From: an uncultured Ruminococcus sp.
Lineage (GTDB): Bacteria > Bacillota > Clostridia > Oscillospirales > Ruminococcaceae
DNA: 64,000 nucleotides
NCBI GenBank assembly: GCA_910584195.1
Contig: CAJTYV010000002.1
Coordinates: 186,001-250,000, forward strand
Direction: 5' to 3'
The notes under the pieces are model-generated. The model was not told the DNA's origin. It was given only the letters and a program-made list of their open reading frames with translations, and ran no database searches. Below, piece by piece: positions 17,119 to 26,324 of this stretch (position 1 is its first letter; each line of letters opens with the position of its first letter). Both the position numbers and the translations under genes were made by a program.

Positions 17119-17535
17119 TTAGTCGTTTATTTCGACCTCAGCCGAGGAATCGGATGCACCCCTTTTCTTTGCAATAATACTCTGTATCTTCTCAACAATT
17201 CCGGGAACTGCACTTACAGCAGAACTGATAGGATCATTGGCTGAATCCATAGTTACCATTTTAACGTCTCCGCTGGGGGAAATAACCAGAAATCCCTCAG
17301 GTTTGATGCTCACACCTGCACCTGCGCCTCCGCCAAAAAGCTCCTTATCATATTTTGACGGCAAATCAGACCCACCGGATGCAAATCCGTATGATACCTT
17401 AGAAATGGGAATAACGGTGGTACCGTCCGGAGTAGTAATGGGATCGCCGATAATAGCGCTCGTATCAGCCATTTCCTTAATTTTTTCCAACGAGACGCCA
17501 AGCATCTCATTAATTGTTCTCTTTTCCGAAGCCAT
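17119..17535 (-). CDS. gerW: GerW/YtfJ family sporulation protein
   Basis: 138 residues. The GerW family is recognised by VIPISKVSYGFASGG, FGGGAGAGVSIKPEGFLVI and the Gly-rich beta strands. In Bacillus, GerW is a spore protein needed for germination with certain nutrients. The gene follows the DUF2953 gene (ytfI-like) by 4 bp, the same order as ytfI-ytfJ in Bacillus. Confidence 0.92.
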   Translation of the reverse strand: MASEKRTINEMLGVSLEKIKEMADTSAIIGDPITTPDGTTVIPISKVSYGFASGGSDLPSKYDKELFGGGAGAGVSIKPEGFLVISPSGDVKMVTMDSANDPISSAVSAVPGIVEKIQSIIAKKRGASDSSAEVEIND

Positions 17536-17539
17536 ATTA

Positions 17540-18331
17540 TTACCTCACTTCTAATTTTTTCTTTTTTCTCGATGGAATAAATATTTTAAAAATGTATATT
17601 AACAGGAACCATATTCCTGCAATAATCGGAGTCATAAGATTAAAGCTGATCTTGACAGAAGCATCCCAGCAGCTTTTACTTACGGAAAAACCGGGTATTA
17701 TATCAATGGTTTTAAGCTTAACATTGAATAAAACGCTAAGCCATCCCAAAAGCTGATAAACTGCTCCGCTTACTCTGCCGTAATTCAAGGCGCACTTATA
17801 TGCATCCTCATTGGCGATAATAAAATCAATATAAAGTTCGCTCAACTTTATTCCCTTGAAAATTTTAAGAACCGGTCTGTCCGCCGCCTCCCATAACTCA
17901 ATTATTGATTCAAGTTTTGATTTTTTCTCTTCCGATTCAGCATTTGTACGCTTTTTTTTTGATTTTTTAGGAACAGAATTTTTTTCTTTTTCAGAAGCAT
18001 CGTCATTTTCTTCGGGAATATTATCCGCTGATTTTAGTTCCGAACCTTCTGTTTTGTCTTTTTCAGAAGTTTCTTCGGATCGAAAAATATCCGACTCGTC
18101 ACATATCTCATTTGAGTCTTCTTTTTGCGAAACTTTATTTTTCCTGCCTTTAAGTTTATTTAAAATTCCTCCGCCATTTGAATCAAGCACAGGCAGAAAC
18201 GAATACTTCACGCTATAGCTGAATTTTCCGCCGATGTAGCTTATTTTAGCCGATGCAGGCAAAATAAGCGCCAAAAGGATAAGACCCAGAACCGCAAGGA
18301 GTATCCACATCAATATTTTAAGCACGATCAT
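17540..18331 (-). CDS. DUF2953 (YtfI-like) membrane protein
   Basis: 263 residues. An N-terminal membrane helix (about 4-26), a long charged Ser/Glu/Lys-rich insert (about 60-140), then the DUF2953 region and a second membrane helix (about 232-252) with a basic tail. The DUF2953 gene immediately upstream of gerW is a conserved sporulation arrangement. The low-complexity insert is unusually long. Confidence 0.8.
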   Translation of the reverse strand: MIVLKILMWILLAVLGLILLALILPASAKISYIGGKFSYSVKYSFLPVLDSNGGGILNKLKGRKNKVSQKEDSNEICDESDIFRSEETSEKDKTEGSELKSADNIPEENDDASEKEKNSVPKKSKKKRTNAESEEKKSKLESIIELWEAADRPVLKIFKGIKLSELYIDFIIANEDAYKCALNYGRVSGAVYQLLGWLSVLFNVKLKTIDIIPGFSVSKSCWDASVKISFNLMTPIIAGIWFLLIYIFKIFIPSRKKKKLEVR

Positions 18332-18350
18332 TCACACCGCACCCTTCTCA

Positions 18351-18899
18351 TTAATTTTCCATGTCAAATTCCAGCTGCTCCTTTTCTTTGAAATCCGAAA
18401 GCGGCGGCAGCTCAGCAAGTGAAGTTAATCCAAAGCTTCGCAGAAAAATCGAGGTAGTGCGGTATACAACAGGCTTTCCGGGAACGTCAAGTCTGCCTGC
18501 CTCCTCAATAAGTCCCTTTTCAACAAGATTATTGACAACCGATGAACTGTCTACTCCCCTTACATTTTCTACAAATCCTTTGGATACAGGCTGATTATAA
18601 GCAATTATCGTCAGAACTTCCATAGCTGCATTAGACAAAGGTACGTTTTTCTTAGTTTCCAAAGCTTCACGAATCTGAGAAGCATACTCCTCCCGGGTAC
18701 ACATTTGATAACTGCTGTCAAGCTTTTTTATTATAATACCGCTGCCGTGATCATCATACCTCTCATTAAGAAGCCTTATCATTGATGGCAGCGTCCCCGC
18801 ATCCACAGCTGTTGCCTGCGAAAGCCTATAAAGCTCTATAGGTTCTCCGCTTGCAAACAAAACAGCTTCTATTGCGCCAAGTTTTTCCTTGATTTCCAA
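18351..18899 (-). CDS. scpB: Segregation and condensation protein B
   Basis: 182 residues from TTG 18899, with GGGAGGG 9 nt upstream. Two winged-helix domains typical of ScpB are seen (AIEAVLFASGEP; NAAMEVLTIIAYNQPVSK). ScpB dimers bind ScpA and Smc in the condensin complex that organises chromosomes. The start lies inside scpA (31-bp overlap), which indicates coupled translation. Confidence 0.94.
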   Translation of the reverse strand: MEIKEKLGAIEAVLFASGEPIELYRLSQATAVDAGTLPSMIRLLNERYDDHGSGIIIKKLDSSYQMCTREEYASQIREALETKKNVPLSNAAMEVLTIIAYNQPVSKGFVENVRGVDSSSVVNNLVEKGLIEEAGRLDVPGKPVVYRTTSIFLRSFGLTSLAELPPLSDFKEKEQLEFDMEN

Positions 18900-19627
18900 C
18901 GTCTGTGTCCCTCCCCGTTTCGCTCGCCTTTAAAGAATATCAAAGTATTATCCTCGCTAATGGTAATGCGTCCGGATCTTGTAAGCTCAAGCACTGCAAG
19001 AAATGTTGCCACCCTTGCTGATCTGTCAGTAACTCCCTCATAAAGCTTGTCCATTGAAGCTTCGCCCGTTGAGTAAAGCTCACGAAGTATATGAACAACT
19101 TTCGTCAGCACAGGAACGATCCTGCGCTTTACAACAGAATTTATTTTTCTTTCAATATTGCTTCGGCGATTCTCCGGCTTAACTTTTTTTGTTGATATAC
19201 CGCCATATGCCGCTGCAAGTACCTGCGGATCGTGAACGAGTGAATATGTCATATCTGCCGCGATTTTCATAGGGTTGCGAACGAAAACATCACTGCTTAT
19301 ATTCCTTTTTGCCAAAGCCGCAGCTGCCAGCTTGCATAAGGAAAGTTCTATCAGTTCGCCTTCAAGTTCTTTTTTCATCTGCTCCGCTTCTTCTGGCTTC
19401 GGGAGAAGCGCTGCGGTCTTAATATATATCAGTCTTGCTGCCATTTCAAGAAATTCGCCTGCAAGCTCAAGGTTCTGCATGTGAGCCTCATCTATAAAAA
19501 TGAGGTATTGCTCTAAAAGCTTGGAAATTTCAATGTCGTATATATTTAACTTATGTTTAACGATAAGACTGAGAAGAACGTCAAGAGGTCCTTCAAAAAC
19601 ATTTAATTTATAGTTTATCTTCTCCAT
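18869..19627 (-). CDS. scpA: Segregation and condensation protein A
   Basis: 252 residues from ATG 19627, which follows the M50-like stop by one base. Kleisin signatures are NVFEGPLDVLLSLIVKHKLNIYDI near the N-terminus and VATFLAVLELTRSGRI near the C-terminus. ScpA bridges the Smc heads. There is no clear ribosome site, so translation is probably coupled to the upstream gene. Confidence 0.94.
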   Translation of the reverse strand: MEKINYKLNVFEGPLDVLLSLIVKHKLNIYDIEISKLLEQYLIFIDEAHMQNLELAGEFLEMAARLIYIKTAALLPKPEEAEQMKKELEGELIELSLCKLAAAALAKRNISSDVFVRNPMKIAADMTYSLVHDPQVLAAAYGGISTKKVKPENRRSNIERKINSVVKRRIVPVLTKVVHILRELYSTGEASMDKLYEGVTDRSARVATFLAVLELTRSGRITISEDNTLIFFKGERNGEGHRRWKSRKNLAQ

Positions 19628-19628
19628 A

Positions 19629-20291
19629 TCAGGTGAAAATAAAGGGAATCCAGAAAGTCGTTTTATATAAAACGCCGTAGTGAACAAGATAAATAAGCCA
19701 GCCTAACGGATCTATAAGTCCTCGTGTAAGATCACCGATAAAGAAAAGTACAAAAAGCACGATCAGTGAAACCTGGTCAACCATACGCTGATTATAGTGA
19801 TACCAGCGAACAAATTTCTGTCCTGCAAACATATAAAGCAGCGTAAATCCGTCCATTCCGGGAATAGGCAAAAGATGTATCACACCAAGACAAGTATTTA
19901 TCTCCGCAAGAGTGCTGAAAATGATTGAAATAGCTATTCCTGCATATCCGCTTACGGTGTATGAGATAATGGAAGCAATATTCAGACATATTATAGAAGA
20001 AATAAAATGCGTTATCGGATCTGTGAGTGAAATCAGCACAACTCCCCTTTTATAGCTTTTCATACGACCGAAGTTAATGGGCATTGGTTTTGCCCAGCCG
20101 AATCCGCACAACATGATAGCAAGCGAACCGAGCAAATCAAGATGAACCATCGGATTCAGCGTAATACGTCCTGACCTTTCCGCGGTGTCGTCCCCCTGCC
20201 ATTTTGCGACAAGTCCTTTGATCGAGTTCGTTACCGGCAGAACCAGGAGCAGCATCAATGCTCTTGAAAACATTTTCCAAAAAAAATTCAT
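19629..20291 (-). CDS. M50-like membrane protein lacking the HExxH protease motif
   Basis: 220 residues from ATG 20291 (GAGAGG upstream). The order of conserved segments matches site-2-type M50 proteases: GDDTAERSGRITLNPMVHLD, GFGWAKPMPIN, then LLPIPGMDG with the third metal ligand Asp. However, where active relatives have HExxH immediately before this region, the sequence reads TNSIK, and LAGPxxN reads LTDPITH. Zinc binding and proteolysis should be lost. M50 genes next to scpA are common in Clostridia, so this is an inactivated member in its normal place. Confidence 0.8.
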   Translation of the reverse strand: MNFFWKMFSRALMLLLVLPVTNSIKGLVAKWQGDDTAERSGRITLNPMVHLDLLGSLAIMLCGFGWAKPMPINFGRMKSYKRGVVLISLTDPITHFISSIICLNIASIISYTVSGYAGIAISIIFSTLAEINTCLGVIHLLPIPGMDGFTLLYMFAGQKFVRWYHYNQRMVDQVSLIVLFVLFFIGDLTRGLIDPLGWLIYLVHYGVLYKTTFWIPFIFT

Positions 20292-20323
20292 AATTTGACC
20301 TCTCAAAAATTAAAGTTATTTTT

Positions 20324-20352
20324 ATTATACAACATTTTGAAATATTTTTCAA
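20324..20352 (-). promoter_or_regulatory. Promoter of the M50-like/scpAB cluster
   Basis: TTGAAA (20347-20352), 17 bp, TATAAT (20324-20329) on the minus strand, about 30 bp before the ATG at 20291. Confidence 0.75.
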
Positions 20353-20480
20353 GTACTATTTGAAATTTCACACAAAAATCATAATTTCAAATTCGATTTG
20401 CCTCTCCGATTTACAGCTTTTCAATAAACCAAAAAGAAAATTTCCGAAAGCTATCTTCCAAATTTTTGGCATAAAAATAA

Positions 20481-20502
20481 AGGACAGCCTTCAGACTGTC
20501 CT
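20481..20502 (-). terminator. Terminator after rpmB
   Basis: On the minus strand AGGACAG-tctgaagg-CTGTCCT is followed by TTATTTTTAT, directly downstream of rpmB. Confidence 0.85.
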
Positions 20503-20519
20503 AAATTCTCTTAATGTAA

Positions 20520-20705
20520 TTAAGCTCTCTCAACCTTACCCGAACGCAGGCATCTTGAGCAAGCGTAAATATGACAAGGAGTACCCTTGACGATAGCCTT
20601 AACACGCTTTACATTAGGCTTCCATGTTCTGTTTGTGCGTCTGTGAGAGTGAGAAACCTTAATTCCAAATGTTACTCCCTTTCCGCAAATACTGCACTTT
20701 GCCAT
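20520..20705 (-). CDS. rpmB: 50S ribosomal protein L28
   Basis: 61 residues from ATG 20705 (MAKCSICGKGV) with AAGGAGGTG upstream; the upstream open frame is leader. Contains CSICGKG, HSHRRTNRTWKPNVKRV and CSRCLRSG, giving the paired Cys of zinc-type L28. It is transcribed alone with its own promoter and terminator. Confidence 0.97.
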   Translation of the reverse strand: MAKCSICGKGVTFGIKVSHSHRRTNRTWKPNVKRVKAIVKGTPCHIYACSRCLRSGKVERA

Positions 20706-20779
20706 CAGGCTGCACCTCCTTACCTTAATCAATAGCTTTTTACAAGCTAAAAACAGCTTTTTAAATAAGCAACATTAAT

Positions 20780-20808
20780 ATTATATCATATACTTCCTGA
20801 AATTGCAA
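20780..20808 (-). promoter_or_regulatory. rpmB promoter
   Basis: TTGCAA (20803-20808), 17 bp, TATAAT (20780-20785) on the minus strand, giving a leader of about 70 nt. Confidence 0.8.
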
Positions 20809-20854
20809 GCTTTTTTTCAAAAAAATATTAAAAATTTTCTTTTAGCAAAATAAT

Positions 20855-20878
20855 CGAGAGGGAACGGCATCCCTCTCG
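20855..20878 (-). terminator. Terminator after the double CE12 esterase gene
   Basis: CGAGAGGGA pairs with TCCCTCTCG around a 6-nt loop. On the minus strand it is followed by ATTATTTT. Confidence 0.7.
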
Positions 20879-20958
20879 TTCAAAAACTGTTCTCACAGAA
20901 GCTAAACTGCTTTCGCTCACAATTTTATTGAGAAAAGTTCTTAAAAATATTAATACAG

Positions 20959-23900
20959 TTATTTTAGATTTTCAGCAAGTCCAGGTAATTTCTGTGACCT
21001 TACATCTTCTGCCACGAGTCCTGCCACGATCTCAGCGCCCTTTTCACAAAAATGCGTACCGTCAGTCGAACCTTCAACAGCTCCCATGAGATGATAACTT
21101 TTAGCCGTATCGTATCCGACAGAGTTGTAATGGTTCACCATAATCGTATTCAAATCAATGCAGGGCACATTATACTTAGCCGAAAGCTGCTTGCATGCAT
21201 CACAGTAATTCGAATAGCTGTTAATGAACTTTCCGCCAGAATAAGCTTTCATGCCTATAACGGTCGTAACAAGTATAGGAGTAGCGCCTTTTTCTTTAGC
21301 GGATTTTATAAATTCAGTCATATACCACTCATACGAACCGACCGAGGGATTATTGACATCTCCACATGTGGGAGCGTAACGGTCGGCATTTGCTTTGCCC
21401 GAATCGTTAATAGCAAACTGTATCATAACATAATCGTCCTTTTTAAGACTGTCAATTATTGTCTGCCACCTGCCCTCGTCGTAGAATTTCTTAGTAGAAC
21501 GACCCGCTATAGAATGGTTGGCAACTGTTACATTATCATTAAAATAACTTTGGAGATAATACCCCCACCCTTGCTGCGGAGCGTACGATGCCCTATAGCT
21601 CTGTACAGTAGAATCTCCGGCAATGTAAATAGTGGGCTTATTGCTGATTACAGGAAGCTCGCTGTTAGGATCGTATGTTTCGGCATAAGGCTCATCTGTT
21701 AAAGTAAGAGTAATGTAATCGAGGTTAGGACCTCCCTCGGCAGTTGCAGAAACGAACTGTATCGTATTTCTGCCCGCATTCAATGGAAGAACGATACCGA
21801 ACTCCGTCCATTCCGTCCATGCACCGGTACCTGTAAACGACTGCATCCAGTAATTCTGAGCGTCACCATTGACATATACTTTCATTTTACGATCGTTGGG
21901 CGAACCGTTGGCAAATCGTATGTGCGTCATATAGTTGCCTTTGTCGGAAACGTTTACTGTAAAAGTAATGCTGCTGTCAATCTCATTATCAAGATTAACA
22001 TAACCCTCAGCTTTGGTGAATCCGGTGTTTACAGTTTCTGCCACGCCTTTTGTCCATGTTTGATCAACGGCGTAATAATGGGGATCTGCCGTTTCCGTCG
22101 AAGTGTCGGGAACTGTTATCACAGATGCTGTTGTAGTATGAGCAGGCGGTATATAAACGGGCAGTTCCGCAAGGCCCGCGTCAACCATTTGTATGAAAAG
22201 CGAGTCATTCGATGTAACTCCGTCATTATTGCCTGTAACGTCTGCATTGATATATCCAAGCTCTGAAAGACCGTATTTGTCCTGATTTCCGAGATGCTGA
22301 AGAATAGCTGTAGAATCAGCGATCGTTACAACTCCGTCGCAGTTTGCATCGCCAAGAAGTATTTTGCCCACGTCAACAGGAGGTCGAGTTACAACAGGCT
22401 CAGTCACAGGAGGTTCGGTTTCAGGAATTTTTGTTACAGGAGGCTCGGTAACAGGCGGCTCTGTAGATTCGGGAAGCTTTGCCGTCTCAATTATCCAATC
22501 CTGACAGTTTGCACCGTTTACCTCCCACTGCTGAACGTTTGCGCCGGCTTCAGTCAAAGCGTTGATTACCTCAACCGCCGAATTGCTGCCCGACACCTTT
22601 GTACGAATCTTGTAAGAACCGTCTGCATTTTTAGTAAACTTATACTGCTGATTATCATTTCCGTTAAACGTATAAAGCGCTATATTCTGACCATTTGCAG
22701 GCTTGTTTCCGGCAACGTCAAGAACAAGATTTTCAGAAAGAGCAGTATAAATATAATAATAACCATCGGAAGCAGATTTAAGTTTCCAGACATTATGAGG
22801 CGCAGTTTCATTTTTTCCCCACTGCTGAACATTTGCGCCGCTTACTCCTTTAGCATCAGCAACCTCCATGTAAAGTCCGCTGTTAACATTTTTGAACGAA
22901 TACATCACGCTTTCATCAAAAACCTCGGACGATGTACCGTCGAAATCATAAAGCTCCGACATAAGCTCTGCAAGTTTTTTTGAACCTTTCATGCTCTGAT
23001 GAAGATCGTCATTTGAACCGTTTGCCTGTATAGCGTAATATTCAGCCATTCCGTCATAACCTACGGAAACTCCGAAATCCTGCCACGGCTTAAACAGATC
23101 GACAACTGTAACATTCTGCTCGCTGCCTATAGTATCAAGCTGACCTCCAAACCATCGTCCTGATAACAGAGGACTGCGTGTAAGGTCGCCGCGCCGTCCC
23201 TGCTGCTTTACAAGCACAACCTCCATACCCTTTGCTTTTGCTTTTTTAACCATGTCCGTAACAACGCTGTAATATTCCTCGGAATTGGAATAATTAGTAT
23301 CGTTTATACCAATGGAAATAACGTAAATATCACCTGATTTACCATAGTATTCAATCGGTGTAAACTGTCCGCCGTCCACAAATCCCTTTGCATACTGACC
23401 GGAAGCCGCCATATTACGTACTTCCCAACGACTGCGGTCAATATAATCTCCCAGAAACTGTCCCCAACCATGCTGTGAAGTTTCCGAAACGTTATAATAA
23501 TTAGCAACCGTAGAATCTCCGCAAAGCCATATTGTCGGTTTCATTTCACCTGTATCGTTAAGCTGCGTTATCTCAACGGCTGAAATTGAAAACTGCGTAT
23601 TAGCCCGCCCTGCAACAGCCTGCAAATTCAGCTGACCGTCAGTGACAGGTATCTGAACAGTCTCAACAGCATTATTGCCCGTGAGATTAATCATTTGCAG
23701 CATGCCTTCCATTTTAATGGTAGTACGGGAACAATTGCCCGTTACTACCTTTATCTCATACAATCCTTTCGGCAAATCTACATTAAAGGTATTACCCTCA
23801 TTCTCTGATTTGAACTGCACGGCATCGCTGTACGCACCCTGACCGCCTGCCGCTGCATTTGCAACATCGGCAGTACGGGCAAATCCATAACCTTTAGAAG

Positions 23901-24087
23901 CGCTATATCCGTCTGAAGCGGAAACTCCGGTATATCCGCTTTCCGCACCTGCTCCCCCAAAATCAAATTTCCAATTTACCGAAGCCGCTTCGGCAGACAT
24001 TCCTTTTTCGGAAACCGATAAACCAGCTCCTGCAAATGCCGAGAGGGATAATGCGGTAATTCCGCTTAAAAGCTTCTTAAATTTCAT
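20959..24087 (-). CDS. Cellulosomal double CE12 pectin acetylesterase (CE12-CBM13-dockerin-CBM35-CE12)
   Basis: 1042 residues. Signal peptide about 1-35; N-terminal beta domain about 37-180; first SGNH/CE12 esterase about 184-385 (GDSTV with Ser192, GIND, DDLH with His363); ricin-like CBM13 about 395-535 with repeated QQW; Pro/Thr linker 537-575; type I dockerin about 577-640; CBM35-like domain about 670-800; second CE12 esterase about 815-1035 (GDSTV with Ser826, NDSG, Asp1009 and His1012). CE12 enzymes remove acetyl groups from rhamnogalacturonan or xylan. Two esterases around an internal dockerin resemble a known Clostridium thermocellum enzyme. Both sites look intact. Confidence 0.92.
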   Translation of the reverse strand: MKFKKLLSGITALSLSAFAGAGLSVSEKGMSAEAASVNWKFDFGGAGAESGYTGVSASDGYSASKGYGFARTADVANAAAGGQGAYSDAVQFKSENEGNTFNVDLPKGLYEIKVVTGNCSRTTIKMEGMLQMINLTGNNAVETVQIPVTDGQLNLQAVAGRANTQFSISAVEITQLNDTGEMKPTIWLCGDSTVANYYNVSETSQHGWGQFLGDYIDRSRWEVRNMAASGQYAKGFVDGGQFTPIEYYGKSGDIYVISIGINDTNYSNSEEYYSVVTDMVKKAKAKGMEVVLVKQQGRRGDLTRSPLLSGRWFGGQLDTIGSEQNVTVVDLFKPWQDFGVSVGYDGMAEYYAIQANGSNDDLHQSMKGSKKLAELMSELYDFDGTSSEVFDESVMYSFKNVNSGLYMEVADAKGVSGANVQQWGKNETAPHNVWKLKSASDGYYYIYTALSENLVLDVAGNKPANGQNIALYTFNGNDNQQYKFTKNADGSYKIRTKVSGSNSAVEVINALTEAGANVQQWEVNGANCQDWIIETAKLPESTEPPVTEPPVTKIPETEPPVTEPVVTRPPVDVGKILLGDANCDGVVTIADSTAILQHLGNQDKYGLSELGYINADVTGNNDGVTSNDSLFIQMVDAGLAELPVYIPPAHTTTASVITVPDTSTETADPHYYAVDQTWTKGVAETVNTGFTKAEGYVNLDNEIDSSITFTVNVSDKGNYMTHIRFANGSPNDRKMKVYVNGDAQNYWMQSFTGTGAWTEWTEFGIVLPLNAGRNTIQFVSATAEGGPNLDYITLTLTDEPYAETYDPNSELPVISNKPTIYIAGDSTVQSYRASYAPQQGWGYYLQSYFNDNVTVANHSIAGRSTKKFYDEGRWQTIIDSLKKDDYVMIQFAINDSGKANADRYAPTCGDVNNPSVGSYEWYMTEFIKSAKEKGATPILVTTVIGMKAYSGGKFINSYSNYCDACKQLSAKYNVPCIDLNTIMVNHYNSVGYDTAKSYHLMGAVEGSTDGTHFCEKGAEIVAGLVAEDVRSQKLPGLAENLK

Positions 24088-24149
24088 AGCATAAATTCCC
24101 TTCTGTTATACTCTCCTCCAATGCAAATCGTCCGCTCCTGCTGACGTAA

Positions 24150-24238
24150 ATTCTGTCAGTATACTTAAAGCAACACCGCACAAAGCACGCCTGACGTCTT
24201 TGCACGTCATCTGCTTGTTGAAAGCAGAGCTTTGAATT
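24150..24238 (-). repeat. Structured intergenic repeat, copy D (hybrid form)
   Basis: Reading the minus strand from 24238, the leader ATTCAAAGCTCTGC and hairpin 1 (CTGCTT/AAGCAG) match copies A-C exactly. The sequence then switches to a different hairpin (TGACGT/ACGTCA) and a stretch shared with 62136-62174. It lies in the 344-bp gap between the CE12 gene and the C39-like gene, upstream of the CE12 start. The rest of that gap holds nothing I recognise except the hairpin at 24381-24423. Confidence 0.7.
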
Positions 24239-24380
24239 GTACAATTTGCAATAAAGTGAAATATAAGGTATTATCTTTTTTATCTGATTTTATTATATCA
24301 TATGAAATTTACAAAGTCAACGGGGATAATATGAACTTTTGTATCATTTTCATGATATTTTTGAACGCAATAGAAAAAAG

Positions 24381-24423
24381 TTATACAAAATAATCCTCAC
24401 TGATAAAAGATTATTTTGTATAA
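24381..24423. terminator. Long AT-rich inverted repeat, probable terminator
   Basis: TTATACAAAATAATC pairs with GATTATTTTGTATAA (15 bp, loop about 13 nt), directly 3' of the C39-like gene on the minus strand. The stem is weak but long. It has no strong T-run, so termination is inferred. Confidence 0.55.
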
Positions 24424-24431
24424 CTCATAAA

Positions 24432-25397
24432 TCACCAAGGACATATGGTTACCGCCTGATAACCCATTTCTGCAAAACGCATATCTGCATATTCACGCTC
24501 ATACGGCGTATATGCGCCTTTTAACGGATCATGTATATAATAATAATTGTCGTCGTATCCTACAAGTACCATGCAATGCTCATTTGAAAGCCAGCTAAAG
24601 CTCTCGCCCGTCTCCTTGATGACCCATGATGACACAGCGTTGTAATACAACTGTTCCATGCCGATGCTGCCCCATATAACTACAGGCTCACCGAAATCAA
24701 TATATTGCAGACAAATATCATTAAGATTCATTCCTGTAAGATAATATGTATCATAAAATTCATCTTCAAGAAAACGGCAAAGTCCGTCATAAATTGCTCC
24801 GCTGTAACAGCCGTAACCTGATTTTGACCTTGGATCTCCAATGAAGACTAAATTCGGGTCACCGCCGTAAATTTTATCGCCGTCCTTTTTAAACCCTTCG
24901 CTAAGCACATATCCTCCGTCGATAAGATCAATTGGTTCTATTTCGAATCCATAATAATTAAGCAGCATCGACGTACTCACAAGTTCGCAGCCTGTTGGAA
25001 GATCATCTTGCGAACGATATGGAACGTCTATACATCCCGCAGCTTTATGATCCGGCTTTGGTTTTATGTCTCCATTTGTTTCCTCAACGTTAAGCTCTTC
25101 GATTATTTCCGTATCAGTCTCGGAAATAATTTCTTCACGAGGCATGTCCTCTGCCATTGACGGAGCTTCTGTTTCAAGAACCGCAACAGTTTCCGTTACA
25201 GTATTTTTACTTTCTTCTTCCGATCCGAGTAATTCTTGAATATCGTTTATCGGCACAGTCCGGATTGAAAACGGTTCTTCATATGATTCAGTAGTTTCCG
25301 AAAAATCTCTATATTCATCCATTTCAACCATTTCTCCGCAGGAACAAAGCATGAATGCAGACGCAAATACCGCCGCTGTTATTAAGTGTCTGTACAT
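24432..25397 (-). CDS. C39-like peptidase lipoprotein
   Basis: 321 residues from ATG 25397 (GAAAGGG upstream). A lipobox signal (AFMLCSCGE, Cys about 20-22) is followed by a Glu/Thr-rich spacer (to about 115) and a C39-like papain-fold domain: DVPYRSQDDLPTGCELVSTSMLLNYYG with the likely nucleophile Cys, and NEHCMVLVGYDDNYYYIHDPLKG with the His. It is anchored outside the membrane and probably cleaves peptides. The substrate is unknown. No bacteriocin or transporter gene is adjacent, so it is not the leader-cutting C39 of export systems. Confidence 0.8.
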   Translation of the reverse strand: MYRHLITAAVFASAFMLCSCGEMVEMDEYRDFSETTESYEEPFSIRTVPINDIQELLGSEEESKNTVTETVAVLETEAPSMAEDMPREEIISETDTEIIEELNVEETNGDIKPKPDHKAAGCIDVPYRSQDDLPTGCELVSTSMLLNYYGFEIEPIDLIDGGYVLSEGFKKDGDKIYGGDPNLVFIGDPRSKSGYGCYSGAIYDGLCRFLEDEFYDTYYLTGMNLNDICLQYIDFGEPVVIWGSIGMEQLYYNAVSSWVIKETGESFSWLSNEHCMVLVGYDDNYYYIHDPLKGAYTPYEREYADMRFAEMGYQAVTICPW

Positions 25398-25600
25398 ATT
25401 CAAACCCTTTCTTTGACAAACTATAAAAATAGTTTATTGGAAAAATTCTGATCAACGTTCTTCAATTACATATTGTCGCAAAAAATAAAAAAGTTCGCAA
25501 AAATATTTTTCTTGTCGGAATCCGTCTTATATATTATCGCTGATAACGTCTTAAAAGTCAATATACTTTGCAAATTTTTTGCAAAATTTTTTCTTTTCCT

Positions 25601-25629
25601 TTGACTTTTTGGTGATTATTTGATAATAT
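25601..25629 (+). promoter_or_regulatory. Promoter of the two-component operon
   Basis: TTGACT (25601-25606), 17 bp, TAATAT (25624-25629); an alternative TATAAT lies 3 bp further on. The ATG at 25659 follows with GGAGGA upstream. Confidence 0.6.
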
Positions 25630-25658
25630 AATAATGATAACACTTCTTTGGAGGAACT

Positions 25659-26324
25659 ATGATAAACATTTTAATAATTGAAGACGATATAAATATCGCC
25701 AAAATGATAAAAGCGGCACTCGCAATGGTAGATTACAACAGTTTCTGCTGCAATGACGGAAAGTCGGGAGTTGACGAAGCCATGAAAGGCGGCTACGATT
25801 TAGCTCTTATTGACGTAATGCTGCCCGAAATGGACGGCTGGCAGGTCATGGAGAAAATTAAGGGTACAGGTATTCCCGCTATCTTCCTCACAGCTTTGCA
25901 GGACGTTGCCGACAAAGTAAAAGGACTGCGGCTCGGAGCTGAAGATTATATAGTAAAGCCTTTTGAACCTTTGGAGCTTCTCGCACGAATAGATGTTGTT
26001 CTTCGCCGTGAGAATAAAACAAGCTCCCGTCTTTCTTACTGCGATATTGAAATTGATATAAATAAACATATCATCACTTCTCAGGGAAAACCGATTTACC
26101 TTACTCCAAAAGAATTCGATGTTATTGTTTACTTTATTCAGCACCTCGATATTGCCGTTTCCCGTGAAAGTCTGCTTTCAAACATATGGGGATTTGAATT
26201 TGAAGGCGAAAGCCGCACAGTTGATATACATGTTCAACAGGTGCGCAGAAAATTAGGTTTGAAAGACAAGCTTATAACCATTCCTAAGCTTGGATACCGT
26301 CTTGAAAGATGTGACGGTAAATGA
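25659..26324 (+). CDS. OmpR-family response regulator
   Basis: 221 residues. Receiver domain 1-115 with acidic pocket EDD (8-10), phospho-acceptor Asp52 (LIDVMLPEMDG), Thr in IFLTALQD and Lys in YIVKPFEP. The winged-helix output domain spans about 125-218 (YLTPKEFDVIVYF; SRTVDIHVQQVRRKLG). It overlaps the kinase start by 4 bp (ATGA). It should bind DNA when phosphorylated by the downstream kinase. No target site is evident. Confidence 0.95.
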   Translation: MINILIIEDDINIAKMIKAALAMVDYNSFCCNDGKSGVDEAMKGGYDLALIDVMLPEMDGWQVMEKIKGTGIPAIFLTALQDVADKVKGLRLGAEDYIVKPFEPLELLARIDVVLRRENKTSSRLSYCDIEIDINKHIITSQGKPIYLTPKEFDVIVYFIQHLDIAVSRESLLSNIWGFEFEGESRTVDIHVQQVRRKLGLKDKLITIPKLGYRLERCDGK

